Below, one piece after another: positions 8,924 through 20,200 of a DNA stretch of 32,993 nt. Numbering within the stretch: position 1 is the stretch's first letter; the number at the start of each line of letters is the position of its first letter. The notes beneath the pieces are model-generated. The model was not told where the DNA came from and ran no database searches. It saw only the letters and a program-made list of their open reading frames with translations. The stretch lies in contig NZ_JAUNHK010000020.1 of the NCBI RefSeq assembly GCF_030523985.1, forward strand, positions 1 to 32,993. The letters are read 5' to 3'. The translations under genes were made by a program, and so were the position numbers. The DNA is from Deinococcus sp. (GTDB lineage: Bacteria > Deinococcota > Deinococci > Deinococcales > Deinococcaceae).

Positions 8924-9837
8924 GCGGCGCGAGGTTTACCGTCCGTGCGCCCGCGTCAAGCGCCAACCTCGGCCCCGGCTTCGACAGCTTGGGCCTGAGC
9001 GTGCCGCTCTACACCACCTTGCGCGTGACCTCGCAGGACGTGACCGAGATCGTTCCGCTGGGGCCGGAACTGGAAGGCACGCCCGCCGACGAGAGCAACT
9101 ATGTCTACCGGGCCATGCTGCTGGCAGCGCGGCGGGTGGGACGTGACCTTCCGCCTGCCCGCATCGAAATCGAGACTGAAGTGCCGCTGGCACGGGGCCT
9201 GGGCAGCAGCGCGGCGGCCCTGGTCGCGGGCGTGGTGGCGGGCAACGAGCTGCTGGGCCGCCCGCTGGACGACGAGGCGCTGCTGGACGTGACGGCGCGG
9301 GAAGAAGGCCACCCCGACAACGTGGCCCCGGCCCTGTTCGGCGGCATCGTGGTCGCCACACTCGACAAGCTCGGCACCCATTACGTGCGGCTCGACCCGC
9401 CCGCGCACCTCGGCGTCACGGTGCTGATTCCCGACTTCGAGCTTTCGACCAGCAAGGCCCGCGCCGTGCTGCCCCGCGAGTACAGCCGCGCCGACACGGT
9501 TCACGCCTTGTCACATGCAGCTTTGCTGGCGGCGGCACTGTCGCAGGGGCGACTCGACCTGCTGCGCCACGCCATGCAGGACTACGTGCATCAGGTCTGG
9601 CGGGCGCCGCTGGTGCCGGGGCTGAGTGACATCCTCGAACACGCCCACGAATACGGCGCTCTGGGCGCGGCCCTCTCCGGCGCGGGGCCGACGGTGCTGT
9701 GCTTCCACGACCAGCGGCAGAGCACGGCGACACTGCACGGTTACCTCAGCGGCGTGATGAAGAAAAACGGGCTGGAAGGCCGCGTGCAGGATTTCCCGAT
9801 AGACACGGCGGGAACTATTGTGGAGCGGGAAGAGTAG
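8920..9837 (+). CDS. thrB: homoserine kinase
   Basis: ThrB (305 aa from ATG 8920) phosphorylates homoserine with ATP in threonine synthesis. It is a GHMP kinase: RAPASSANLGPGFDSLG at the N-terminus, the ATP-binding PLARGLGSSAAALVAG near residue 90, REEGHPDNVAPALFGG near residue 128, and the C-terminal GAALSGAGPTVLCF motif. A longer frame open upstream to 8758 was rejected: the family begins with the FTVRAPASSANLG segment, and the upstream part is occupied by a well-initiated 29-aa ORF in another frame. No other threonine gene (thrA, thrC) adjoins it. Confidence 0.95.
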   Translation: MSGARFTVRAPASSANLGPGFDSLGLSVPLYTTLRVTSQDVTEIVPLGPELEGTPADESNYVYRAMLLAARRVGRDLPPARIEIETEVPLARGLGSSAAALVAGVVAGNELLGRPLDDEALLDVTAREEGHPDNVAPALFGGIVVATLDKLGTHYVRLDPPAHLGVTVLIPDFELSTSKARAVLPREYSRADTVHALSHAALLAAALSQGRLDLLRHAMQDYVHQVWRAPLVPGLSDILEHAHEYGALGAALSGAGPTVLCFHDQRQSTATLHGYLSGVMKKNGLEGRVQDFPIDTAGTIVEREE

Positions 9838-9881
9838 AGGGTGGAGGGCAAAGGGCCAAGCCCTTGACTCTCCACCCTTTT
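9838..9881. terminator. convergent terminator between thrB and the VWA gene
   Basis: AGGGTGGAG (9838-9846) pairs with CTCCACCCT (9870-9878), followed by TTTT on the plus strand. An inner hairpin AAGGGC/GCCCTT (9851-9865) sits in the loop. It starts directly after the thrB stop and lies 8 nt beyond the VWA stop, so it can serve both genes. Confidence 0.8.
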
Positions 9882-9889
9882 CCCTCCCC

Positions 9890-11104
<1,215 letters not shown>

Positions 11105-11487
11105 AGTCTTCGCCCCCTAGTCTCCCCCAGCATGCCGCAGATGGTTGTCAGAATTTGTAAGGTTGCCCGGCCCGGCACCCCAGCACTCCCCCTGAACGGG
11201 GGCAGGCATGCCCAACCAGCGCCAGAGCACCGCCACATCATCTAAAAGAGAGGTTTTTCATGCTGCTGCCGTGTTGTGAGAAGGATGGGAGGGGACCCTT
11301 TTTGATGAGTCTCTGAGCCTCGGAGAGGCGTAAGGGGGAGAAACGCCCCCAAAACCGTGAGCCGACCGACCATTTCCGGCTGCGTGAGCGGTAAGCCGCA
11401 TGTAAGATGCTGCTCCTTAAGCTATGCCTGTCGCTGAGGCTTGCCTGCGGAGAGCAGCCCCCGATGTGACGTGCGTAAGGAGCCGAT
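11105..11487 (+). other. long hairpin-rich leader/intergenic region before the envelope cluster
   Basis: These 383 nt hold no convincing protein gene. The 3' part (about 11280-11480) is a chain of short hairpins on the plus strand: GGGGG/CCCCC around 11334-11350, AGCCG/CGGCT around 11359-11381, GCGG/CCGC and GCAT/ATGC around 11388-11410, GCCT/AGGC near 11426-11440, and CTGC/GCAG near 11446-11458. A good Shine-Dalgarno (AAGGAG) then precedes 11488. This may be a structured 5' leader or a small RNA. It matches no riboswitch class I know. No promoter could be fixed. Confidence 0.45.
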
Positions 11488-11982
11488 ATGAAACCTCAAA
11501 CTCTTTTGCTTCTGCTGACTCTGCCTGCGGGCGCAGCACTGGCACAGGGCAGCAGCCCGATTAGCCTGACCCTGCAGCAGAGCCTCGTGACCACGGTCAA
11601 GAACGGGGACAAGGTGGTCGAGAAACTGACCCCCAACCCCAAGGACGTGCTTCCGGGGGCCACCTTGAGCCAAGTGGTCACGGCCCGCAACCTGTCTGAC
11701 AAGACGTTCCGCAATGTCGTGGTCAGGCTGCCGGTGCCCAAGGGAACGGTTTATGTCGGTCCCGAAGCGCTGAACTCGGCGGTGCCTGCCGAATACTCGA
11801 TTGACGGCGGCAAGACCTTTTCTGCGCAGCCCAAGCGCCGGGTGACGGTGACCGAAAACGGCAAGACCGTGACCCGCGAAGTCGTCGCCAGCCCCAACGA
11901 GTACAACGTCGTGCGTTGGACCCTTCCCACCCTTGACGCCAAAGCCGAAAAGAAAGTCGGTTTCCGTATCAAGGTCCGCTAA
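11488..11982 (+). CDS. exported single-DUF11-domain protein
   Basis: A 164-aa protein with a clear Sec signal peptide (MKPQTLLLLLTLPAGAALAQ, cleavage near residue 18-20). The mature part is one DUF11/Ig-like domain: LPGATLSQVVTARNLSDKT, VRLPVPKGTVYVGP, a SIDGGKTFS segment, then VVRWTLPTLDAKAEKKVGF. DUF11 domains are beta-sandwich modules in bacterial surface proteins. An AAGGAG site sits 7 nt upstream. It is the first gene of a four-gene plus-strand envelope cluster and may be a small structural subunit or periplasmic partner of the larger proteins. Confidence 0.85.
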   Translation: MKPQTLLLLLTLPAGAALAQGSSPISLTLQQSLVTTVKNGDKVVEKLTPNPKDVLPGATLSQVVTARNLSDKTFRNVVVRLPVPKGTVYVGPEALNSAVPAEYSIDGGKTFSAQPKRRVTVTENGKTVTREVVASPNEYNVVRWTLPTLDAKAEKKVGFRIKVR

Positions 11983-12047
11983 GCCTCACTCTTCACTGAC
12001 CCATTGCTGCTCAGACCCGGTAGAGGTCTCTGCCAGGAGGATATGAA

Positions 12048-14360
12048 ATGAAACTCAACACCAAAGTTCTCGCCCTGATGGCTGCTCTCGCCGCCGGCGC
12101 CGCTTCTGCGGCCACCACCGAAACCACCGCTGGCACCACCATCAGCAACACCGCCTCGGCTGAATTCACCGACCCCACCAACCCCACCAGCACCACGCCC
12201 CTGACCGCCACCTCGAACACCGTCAACACCACGGTGCTGCCCAAGCCCGGTTTCGACATCGTGTACACCGACGGCACGGCGGACGGCAACACGCTGGACA
12301 ACACTCCCAAGGTCGTGACGGGCGCAACCCCCGGTCAGGTCATCTCGACGGCCTACAGCATCGTCAACACGGGTAACGTCGCTCTGGACGTCGTGCTGAA
12401 CGACGATACCACCGGCAGCGCCGACGGTCAGACTGTGAAGTACTACTACGTCAACGCCGACGGTAGCCGTGGCGCAGAAATCCCTGCTGGCAGCGCGGTC
12501 ACCGTGGCGGCGGACAACCCCGCTACCACCGCTGACGAAGGCCTCGTGAAGTTTGTCCAAGTCATCACGCTGCCCAGCGACCCCACCAAGATTTCTCCCA
12601 CCAGCGTCTTCGGTGCTTCGCCCGAAGGTAGCGTGAGCGGTACGGCCAGCACCGACCTGCTGACCCAGCCCGGCAACGGCGTGCCTACCGGCACCACCCT
12701 CCTGGAAGAGGACAAGGCCGCCAACACCGACCTCCAGTTCACCAAGGTGACGGTCTACGCTCCCGCGCTCGACAACAACCCCAACACCAGCACCACCACC
12801 CCTGTGGACAGCGCTGGCAACCCCATCACCGACACCACCAAGATTCCCCCGGTCACGTCGGTGGACGTCCCCACCCTGCCCGTGGGCACCACTGGCGACA
12901 ACACCCCCGTCGTCAACACCCCCGGCTATGTCACCCCCTCTGCGCCTGCTGGCGACCCCACCCCAGGCGGTACGCCCATCGCCCCCAACGTGTCGGGTGA
13001 CGTGCAGATTGCTTACCCCAAGGCCGACACCAACACCACCCCTGACACCGTGGTGTTCACCAACACCCTGACCAACACGGGTGGAGCCGCCGACAAGGTG
13101 CAACTGTTCCCCGCGCTGGCTGACGGTACCCCCGACCCCGCCTACACCTTCGACCCCAACACCGGCACCTTCACCAACAGCACCACCGGCGTGACCGTGC
13201 GCTTCCTCGACCCCATCACCGGGCAGCCCATCCCCGTTTCGACGGATGCCACCGACCCCACCAAGGCCACCTACCCCACCGTGAACGTGCCCAACGGCTC
13301 TACCGCCGTGTACCGCACCGAAGTCACTTACCCCGACACCAACGACAGCGACCCCATCCAGCCTGTCACCGTGAAGATCGGTGCCGACTCGCTTAAGGAC
13401 GCCGACGTGGTGTCCAACAGCACCACCACCAACACCATCCTGCCGCCCGCCGCGCAGTTCGGCGACACCACCCCGGAGCAGGGTGCAGTCAACGATGCCC
13501 CCGTGCAGACCGTGAATCCCGGCACGACGGGCAGCCCCACGGCAACCAATGGAATCAACAGCCCCGACGGAAGCGGCACGACTGCCAACCCTGGTGACCG
13601 CACCGCCGTGTTCCCCATGGACGTCGCCAACAACGGCCAGTACAACGACAGCTTTACCCTCAGCGGCAGCGTGGACTTCGGCGGCACCACCGTGCCCGTG
13701 CTGTACTACGCCGAGGACGGCTCCCTGCTGCCCCGCGTCAGCAACGATGCGACCAGCCCCGACTACAACAAGTTCATCACTCCTGTCGTGGCTCCCGGTG
13801 CCGAAGTCAAGGTCTTCGCCGTCGTGGACGTGCCTGCTGGCCAGACCGCCGGTGACTACACGGTTAACCAGACCGCTGTCGGCAACTACAGCACCATCAC
13901 CATGACCGACAACAACGACATCATCCGCGTCGCTCCGGCGGGCAGCATCGCTGTCGCCAAGTTCGTCGCCAAGAGCGGTGTCGCTCCGGCAAGCAACCCC
14001 GTCAACGGGATCGACAACCCCGCCGATTACACGGCCACCGGTGCCAACGGTGCGCTGCCCGGCCAGACCATCAGCTACAAGATTATCGGCAAGAACAACT
14101 ACAACACGCCCGTCAGCAACTTCAGCCTGTGCGATACGGTGCCCACCAACACCACCTTCGCCAGCATCGCCCTGAACCCTGCTCCCAGCAAGACCATCTA
14201 CCGCGTGAACGGCGGAACCTGGAGCGCCACTGCTCCCACTGCTGGGCTGGCTGCCGGAACCGTCATCTGCGTGGCTGCCGACACGGACGGCAACAACCTG
14301 CCTGACGCTCTGGGTGCTGGCGCGACCCTGACTGCCGACTTCGGCGCGACTGTCAAGTAA
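12048..14360 (+). CDS. 770-aa exported Thr/Pro/Asn/Asp-rich surface protein
   Basis: The signal peptide (residues 1-22, MKLNTKVLALMAALAAGAAS) is followed by a mature protein extremely rich in Thr, Pro, Asn, Asp and Gly and low in Lys, Arg and aromatics. Several Ig-like modules can be seen (QVISTAYSIVNTGNVALDVV, FTNTLTNTGGAADKVQLF, FPMDVANNGQYNDSFTL), ending with a DUF11-like domain (about 625-770) that holds the only two cysteines (SLCDTV, TVICVA), possibly a disulphide. The first 45 mature residues resemble those of the 923-aa neighbour. AGGAGG lies 7 nt before ATG 12048. Very uniform codon use (mostly ACC for Thr) suggests high expression. It is probably a major surface or appendage component; the function is not proven. 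Confidence 0.85.
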   Translation: MKLNTKVLALMAALAAGAASAATTETTAGTTISNTASAEFTDPTNPTSTTPLTATSNTVNTTVLPKPGFDIVYTDGTADGNTLDNTPKVVTGATPGQVISTAYSIVNTGNVALDVVLNDDTTGSADGQTVKYYYVNADGSRGAEIPAGSAVTVAADNPATTADEGLVKFVQVITLPSDPTKISPTSVFGASPEGSVSGTASTDLLTQPGNGVPTGTTLLEEDKAANTDLQFTKVTVYAPALDNNPNTSTTTPVDSAGNPITDTTKIPPVTSVDVPTLPVGTTGDNTPVVNTPGYVTPSAPAGDPTPGGTPIAPNVSGDVQIAYPKADTNTTPDTVVFTNTLTNTGGAADKVQLFPALADGTPDPAYTFDPNTGTFTNSTTGVTVRFLDPITGQPIPVSTDATDPTKATYPTVNVPNGSTAVYRTEVTYPDTNDSDPIQPVTVKIGADSLKDADVVSNSTTTNTILPPAAQFGDTTPEQGAVNDAPVQTVNPGTTGSPTATNGINSPDGSGTTANPGDRTAVFPMDVANNGQYNDSFTLSGSVDFGGTTVPVLYYAEDGSLLPRVSNDATSPDYNKFITPVVAPGAEVKVFAVVDVPAGQTAGDYTVNQTAVGNYSTITMTDNNDIIRVAPAGSIAVAKFVAKSGVAPASNPVNGIDNPADYTATGANGALPGQTISYKIIGKNNYNTPVSNFSLCDTVPTNTTFASIALNPAPSKTIYRVNGGTWSATAPTAGLAAGTVICVAADTDGNNLPDALGAGATLTADFGATVK

Positions 14361-14371
14361 GCCTTCTCGCG

Positions 14372-14405
14372 GGCGCACCTCTGCTATAAGCGGGGTGCGC
14401 CTTTG
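14372..14405 (+). terminator. hairpin terminator/attenuator inside the envelope cluster
   Basis: GGCGCACC (14372-14379) pairs with GGTGCGCC (14394-14401) followed by TTTGT. It starts 11 nt after the stop of the 770-aa gene and could make that gene's mRNA more abundant than the downstream ones. Confidence 0.75.
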
Positions 14406-14500
14406 TCGTAAAACAGACTGATTTTTGACTCCCGCGCACATTTGAGTGCCGACCTTCCCCCGCGACCCCTTTTTCTTCGCGGCGCTGTCAGGAGAACCCC

Positions 14501-17272
14501 ATGACCCTCCCCCCCCCCTCGCTGTTGCAACGTTCGAAATCCGTCCTGCTCACGGCTGCCCTCGCTGCCTTCTCTCCGGCCCTGGCCGCGACCCCCGCCG
14601 GAACCGTCATCACCAACCAGGCGGTAGCGAAGTTCGACCCCCTGCAACCGGGCGGCGTGACCGAGTCGGAAAGCAACGTGGTGACCACGACGGTGCAGGC
14701 CGTGTGCGCCGTCAGCGTGACCGGACTGGGCGGACTGCAAAGGTCGGCCTTGGGCGGCGATCAGGTCACGTTCCGCCTGAAGGTGGTCAATGCAGGCAAC
14801 GAGCGTAAGGCGCTGCCGTTGAATCTTCAGGCGACGGGCGACTTCGCGGCGCAGCCGACCCTGTACCTTGACAGCAACGGCAACGGGCAGGTCGACTCCG
14901 GCGAACTCCCGGTCACGCAACTTGACCTCGACCCCGACGCTGCGGCCTCACTGCTGCTGGTGGTCGGGGTGCCGGAGACCGCACAGGGCGAACTCGGCTT
15001 GAGCTTGGTGACCTCGTGCGGTGGGTCAGTGGCCGCCTCGGTGCGCGTGGCGCCGCCGCCCGAACTGCGTATCGCCAAGAGCTTCGAGCCCGCGCAGATG
15101 CGCCCCGGACAGGAAACCACGGTCACGGTCACGGTGGACAACCCGGCCAACTACGAGGGCCGCGACGTGGTGCTGACCGACCTGCTGACCGAGCAGATCG
15201 CCCAGGGCCTGACCTATGTGCCCGGCAGCGCCCGCGCCAGCCAGGGCGTGCTGGAGTACACCAGCGACGGCCAGAGCTGGAGCGCCCAGCCGGGAGCCGC
15301 CGTGGCGGGCCTGCGCGTTCGAGCCGAGCGTTTAGGCGGCATGGAACGGCTGACCCTCACCTTCCGCATGGTCGGACAGGAGAGCGCCGACGGCAAGACC
15401 TTCACCAACAACGCCACCGTGCAGACCCCGGCCCGCACCATCGGCACCTCGGCCACGGTAGACGTGCGCTACCGCCCTGGCGTCGCTATCGGCCCGGTGG
15501 GACGACCGCTGGCGGCAGAGGACTCTCCCGAGGACCGCCAAACCCGGACCTTTGCGGTGGTGGGCGGGCAGGTCTGCTTCGACCACACCGTCCAGAACAC
15601 CGGGGACGTGGCCGACAACTTCCGCTTCACGGTGACCTTTCCGCAGGGCAATGCCGAGGCCAGCTTCTACGGTGAAGGGGGTCAGCCGCTGGTGCAGCCG
15701 CTGCGCCTGAACCCCGACCAGACGGCGCTGGTGCGCGTGTGCTATGCGCCGTCGGCGGCGGGGGCACTCCACGCCCTGCTGCGCGTCACCGGGGACCGGG
15801 GCACCACCAACACCACCCACGACCTGGTGTCCCAGATTGCGGCGGGGCTGCCCGAACTCAAGAAATCGGCTGTGGCGACCACCACCGACGCCGACGGCAA
15901 ACCCCTGACCCTCGCGCCCGGCCAGACCGTGGCGACGGGCGACACCATCACCTACACGCTGGAGGTCTACAACCCCTACAACATCACCCTCAACGATGTG
16001 GTCGTGAGCGACCCGATTCCGGCGCACCTGGACTTCGTTTCGGCAACCGAGGGGGGCAAGCTGTCCGGGGAGGTGGATAACCAGCAGGTGACGTGGGCCA
16101 TCGCCAGCCTCGCGCCGGGCGAACGCCGCACCTTCAGCTTCGTGACCCGCGTAAGCGCCCGCGCCATTGACGGCGAAAACCTCAAGAACATTTTCCAGCT
16201 GGTCTCCACCGAACTACCTCAGCCCACCAGCAGCAACGAGGTCAGCACGCCCGTCTGGAGCGCCAAACTGCTGATCGAAAAGCAGGTGTCGGCCCAGGAA
16301 GTGACCTACGGCGAGCGCCTGACCTACACCCTGCGCATCCGCAATACCTCGGAAACCACTCCGGTGGTGGACGCCATCATTACCGATACCCCGGCGCGGG
16401 GTCTGGAATACATTCCCGGCACGAGCACGCTGGGCGGTGAGGCCCTGTCTGACCCGACCATTTTGGGTGAAAGCCTCCAGTGGAAAATCAGCAGCATTCC
16501 CCCGAAGGGCGAAATCGTCATCACCTACGACACCCGCGTGACCCCCGAGGCGTCGGAGTCGCTGACCAACACCGTGGTGGTCGAGGGGAAGGGAGGAGAC
16601 GCGGCCCGCTCCATCGCCAGCAACAGGGCGTTGGCCGTGACCAAACTCAACCCGCTCAAGTTCGCGGCCATCTCCGACATCCTGGGCACGGTCTTCGTGG
16701 ACCGCAACCGCAACGGTCTGTATGACAAGGGCATCGACACCCCGGTCGAACGTGCCCGCGTGCTGCTGGCGGGGGGCCGTCAAGTGCTCACCGACAAGAT
16801 GGGCCGCTACAAGTTCAGCAACGTGCCGTTCGGCACCCAGGCGCTGCGTCTGGACCCCACGACTACCCCCTACCCACCCCTACACCTCCCCCAAGATGGC
16901 GGACTGAGCGGTACCCGTACGGTGAACCTGCGCGGCCTGACCACGCTGGACTTTCCCCTCAGCCCGCTGGCCGGAGAGATAGCCGAACTGCGCCGCACCA
17001 CCCTCAAGATGGGTGATTTGACCGTCCAGAAGGTCGTTTATGCCCAGCCCGGCAGCCAGAGCTACGTGGTGCAGCTCAAGCTGAGTACCCCCCGCGCCCT
17101 TGAGGGCTTCGAATTGACGGACCCCCTGCCGACCGGAGCCGTTTTGAAAGAAGGTAGAAATACCTTGACCTCTAAGCTACAGGCCGGTGAGACAAACCTC
17201 ACTTACCGCTTCGAATGGGCCGGAGAGCCAAGGGCGGTGACGACAGACCCGGTCGTGCGTTGGAGGTACTAA
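14501..17272 (+). CDS. 923-aa exported multi-DUF11 protein with an SdrD B-like domain
   Basis: A signal peptide (residues 1-29, hydrophobic core SVLLTAALAAFSPALA) is followed by several DUF11-type modules, at about 187-270 (ELRIAKSFEPAQMRPGQ), 345-430, 451-560 (TITYTLEVYNPYNITLNDVV) and 589-700 (RLTYTLRIRNTSETTPVVD). An SdrD B/prealbumin-like domain at about 725-790 has the calcium-site pattern VFVDRNRNGLYDKGID. A last beta domain ends the protein. Codons 3-6 contain a run of 10 C, so replication slippage would abolish translation. GGAG lies 7 nt before ATG 14501. The gene abuts the beta-barrel gene (1 nt between) and is surely co-expressed with it. Probably an adhesin-like or scaffold protein. 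Confidence 0.87.
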   Translation: MTLPPPSLLQRSKSVLLTAALAAFSPALAATPAGTVITNQAVAKFDPLQPGGVTESESNVVTTTVQAVCAVSVTGLGGLQRSALGGDQVTFRLKVVNAGNERKALPLNLQATGDFAAQPTLYLDSNGNGQVDSGELPVTQLDLDPDAAASLLLVVGVPETAQGELGLSLVTSCGGSVAASVRVAPPPELRIAKSFEPAQMRPGQETTVTVTVDNPANYEGRDVVLTDLLTEQIAQGLTYVPGSARASQGVLEYTSDGQSWSAQPGAAVAGLRVRAERLGGMERLTLTFRMVGQESADGKTFTNNATVQTPARTIGTSATVDVRYRPGVAIGPVGRPLAAEDSPEDRQTRTFAVVGGQVCFDHTVQNTGDVADNFRFTVTFPQGNAEASFYGEGGQPLVQPLRLNPDQTALVRVCYAPSAAGALHALLRVTGDRGTTNTTHDLVSQIAAGLPELKKSAVATTTDADGKPLTLAPGQTVATGDTITYTLEVYNPYNITLNDVVVSDPIPAHLDFVSATEGGKLSGEVDNQQVTWAIASLAPGERRTFSFVTRVSARAIDGENLKNIFQLVSTELPQPTSSNEVSTPVWSAKLLIEKQVSAQEVTYGERLTYTLRIRNTSETTPVVDAIITDTPARGLEYIPGTSTLGGEALSDPTILGESLQWKISSIPPKGEIVITYDTRVTPEASESLTNTVVVEGKGGDAARSIASNRALAVTKLNPLKFAAISDILGTVFVDRNRNGLYDKGIDTPVERARVLLAGGRQVLTDKMGRYKFSNVPFGTQALRLDPTTTPYPPLHLPQDGGLSGTRTVNLRGLTTLDFPLSPLAGEIAELRRTTLKMGDLTVQKVVYAQPGSQSYVVQLKLSTPRALEGFELTDPLPTGAVLKEGRNTLTSKLQAGETNLTYRFEWAGEPRAVTTDPVVRWRY
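14509..14518 (+). repeat. 10-C homopolymer in the signal-peptide coding region
   Basis: The run covers the last base of codon 3 and codons 4-6 (Leu-Pro-Pro-Pro). Change by one or two bases would frameshift the 923-aa surface protein. Runs of this kind are the classic substrate of slipped-strand phase variation, though it may also be a sequencing-sensitive site. Confidence 0.9.
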
Positions 17273-17273
17273 A

Positions 17274-20200
17274 GTGAAACCCAAAGCCAAGCGTACAGTC
17301 AGTAGCCTCAGCGCCCTGCTTATGGCCGGGACTCTGGCGGGCACCACTGGCCGCGCTCAAGAAATCAGCACCAGTCTGCCCCTGACGAGTGTGGGCGACG
17401 AGCTGATGTGGGCTGTGGGAGACCAGACCCTCAACCTGACGGTGCCCGTGACCGGAAGCGTCAAACTCGAACTGTACTCGCCCCGCGTCGATCCGCAGGA
17501 CTACCGCAGCGACACCTATTTCGGCGACGAAACCTACGGCAAAGACCAGGGCAAGACCCAAGACGGGACCGCGGCGGCCCAGTCCGTGGCGACCACCTTC
17601 ACCCTGATCGACGCCGAGGGTCAGGAAGTCCTGTCGCGCACCTTCACGCCCGGTCAGCACGAGTGGGAGACCTTCTCCGACCAGGAACTTCCCGCCGGAA
17701 CCTACCGCCTGCGTGCCCAGACCGAGGGCAACGGCAAGAACACCTTCGCGCTGCGCCTGACCGGTGTGAGTGCCGTCATCAGCGCCGAGCAGCTCTCGGT
17801 CAACGTGCGCTCGAGCGACTGGGTTCCGGCCCTGGGCGTCAGCACCGACGGCAGCGGCTACTCGCTGCGGATGTACGACGGCGACGGCCCCGGCGAACTC
17901 GAAGCCCGCCTGCGTGACGCCGAGGGCAACGTCTCGCCCCTGAGCGTGAGCGGCGACCTGGCCTGGTCGGACCTGGCTCTGCCGAAAAAGCCGGGCCAGT
18001 ACGTCGTCGAACTGCGCCAGCCCCAGAGCGCCCAGCAGTACAGCAACACTGTCAGCTTCGGCCTTCAGCATGAGGGCAACAAGTCGCCCATCACGGTGGC
18101 GCGGGTGGACCAGACTGGGCAACTGCGCCTGAACGCCGAGTTGCTGCTGCCCACGGGCGCGGTGCCGACCCAGGTCACCGCCTCGGTGGACGGTCAAGCG
18201 GTGCAGGTCAGCGGCACCCACCAGCAGACCGTGGCTGCCGGAACCCACACGGTGCAGGTGCAGCCCGTCACTGGCGCGACTGTGCAGGCCGACCGCAGTG
18301 AAGTGACCGTCGCCAAGGGCGAAACCGCCGAAGTGCGCGTGAGCGTGCGGCCCCAGGTGAACTTGGAGCTTCGTGCCGAGCGGCCCCAGATCTGTGTGGG
18401 CGAAGACGTCGTGCTGGTCGCTGGAGCGAGCACCGCCTATCAGGGCGAGTTGCCGCTCGACCTGCAACTGGATACCCCCGGTTTGACGCTGGACGGCGCG
18501 GCCCGCAAAGAAGGTCAACTCAGCGCGGCGCAGCCTGCCGAACTGCGCGTCAGCGGCAAGGCGACGCAGGCCGGGCCGCTGAAGGTGACGGCTCGCCTCG
18601 CCCCCTGGGGTCTGGAGCAGCAGGTCGAGGTGCAGGTGCTGCCCGCCGCGACGCAACTGCGCCTGAACCGTGCGCCCCTGGCCGACGCCCAGATCGGTGA
18701 CGAAGTCGTGGTCCGCCTGAGCGTGACCAACACGGCGGATCAGGCCATGCCGTTTACCCTGACCGACCAACCTGCCGACGGCCTCAAGGCGCTGGAGGCG
18801 ACCCGCTTCGAGGGCACCCTGGAACCGGGCGAAACCCGCGAACTGAGCTACCGCGCCGAGGTGCTGGCGGCGGGCGTCAGCGAGTGGCAGGCCCAGCTCG
18901 ACAGCCCAGCGTGCCCTGCGCCCCAGCAGGTCGGCACCCGCCTGAACGTGACTGCCCCCGTGCAGGAAGCGCCCCAGGGCGAGGCTCCCGCAGTCGTGCG
19001 CGAAAGCACCATCTCGCTGCCCTTCGACGTGCCGCGTGAAACCAAGCAGGTCATCATCGGTCAGGCGCTGCCTGCGGGCGCGACCTTCGTGGCGGGCAGC
19101 ACTCGCCTCGACGGTCAACCGGTGGCGGACCCCGTGCGTGGCGCCAGCGGCAAGTTCTACTGGGTGCTGCCCGCGCCTACGGGCAACGGGACCGAGCAGG
19201 GCGCGGCCATTCGTGGCTTGCTGTCCTACGACCTGACCCACGCCGACGGCCTGGGGGCCGTTCCAGCGGCTTCCTTGCAAGTCGAACTGAGCGGCAACCG
19301 CACCGAAACGCTTCAGGGACAGTTCGATGCCAAGGATCTGCTGAGCGCCACCGCCCTCCAGGCGACCACGGTGCAGGAGGAAAACGAAGGGGCCATCAAG
19401 CTGCCTGCCAGCGGCACCGTCTTCCGCATCCGTGACCGCATCAGCGTGACGGTCGAAGCGCCCCAGGGCGTGATTCCGCCCCTCACCGTCAACGGCGTGG
19501 CCGTATCCGACGACACCATCGGCACCAACACCCAGGACGGCGTCCGCAACGTTCAGCGCCTGACCTACGTGGGCGTGCCGATCAAGGCGGGGGCCAACGT
19601 GCTGCGCTTTCTGGACCAGGAAATCACGGTTTATCTGGTCGGCGCGACGGAAAAGGTCGAACTCAAACCCCTGGCCCTGACCGCCGACGGCAGTTCGCCG
19701 CTGCGGGTCCAGGTGCGCGCACTCGACGCGGCGGGCAAGCTGACCAGTCAGCCCACCGTGACGGTTCGCACCAACCTGGAGCCGCGTCTGCCCGACGCCG
19801 ACCCCAGCGAAGCGGGCTATCAGGTCAAGCTGACCGACGGCCAAGGCGTGCTGGAGCTTCAGCCCCAGGCGTCGCCCGTCACGCTGACGGTGGACGTGGT
19901 GCGCGGCGAAAGCCTGCAAGCCTACAAGTACGAAGTCGTGCCGGACCGCAGCCGCGTGGGCGTAGGCGTCGTGAGCGCCACGGTCGGTCTCGACGGCAGC
20001 TTTCAGGCCCAGGAGGACCTGTCGTGGCAGGCCCGTGGCTCTTTCGAGGGGCCGGTCGGTTCGGGCAAGCTGTATGTGGCCGCCGACAAGGACGGGCTGC
20101 CGACCGACCGCAACACCCTGGTTCGTCACCCGGTCTATGGGGACGCCAGCGTGGAGAGCGTGCCGCTTCAGGGCATCGACCCGGTGGCTTTCAGCTACGA

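Noticed and set aside
11979..14441. 820-codon minus-strand open frame opposite the 770-aa surface protein
   Set aside because: Val/Gly-rich translation created by ACC/AAC codons on the other strand, with no family resemblance.
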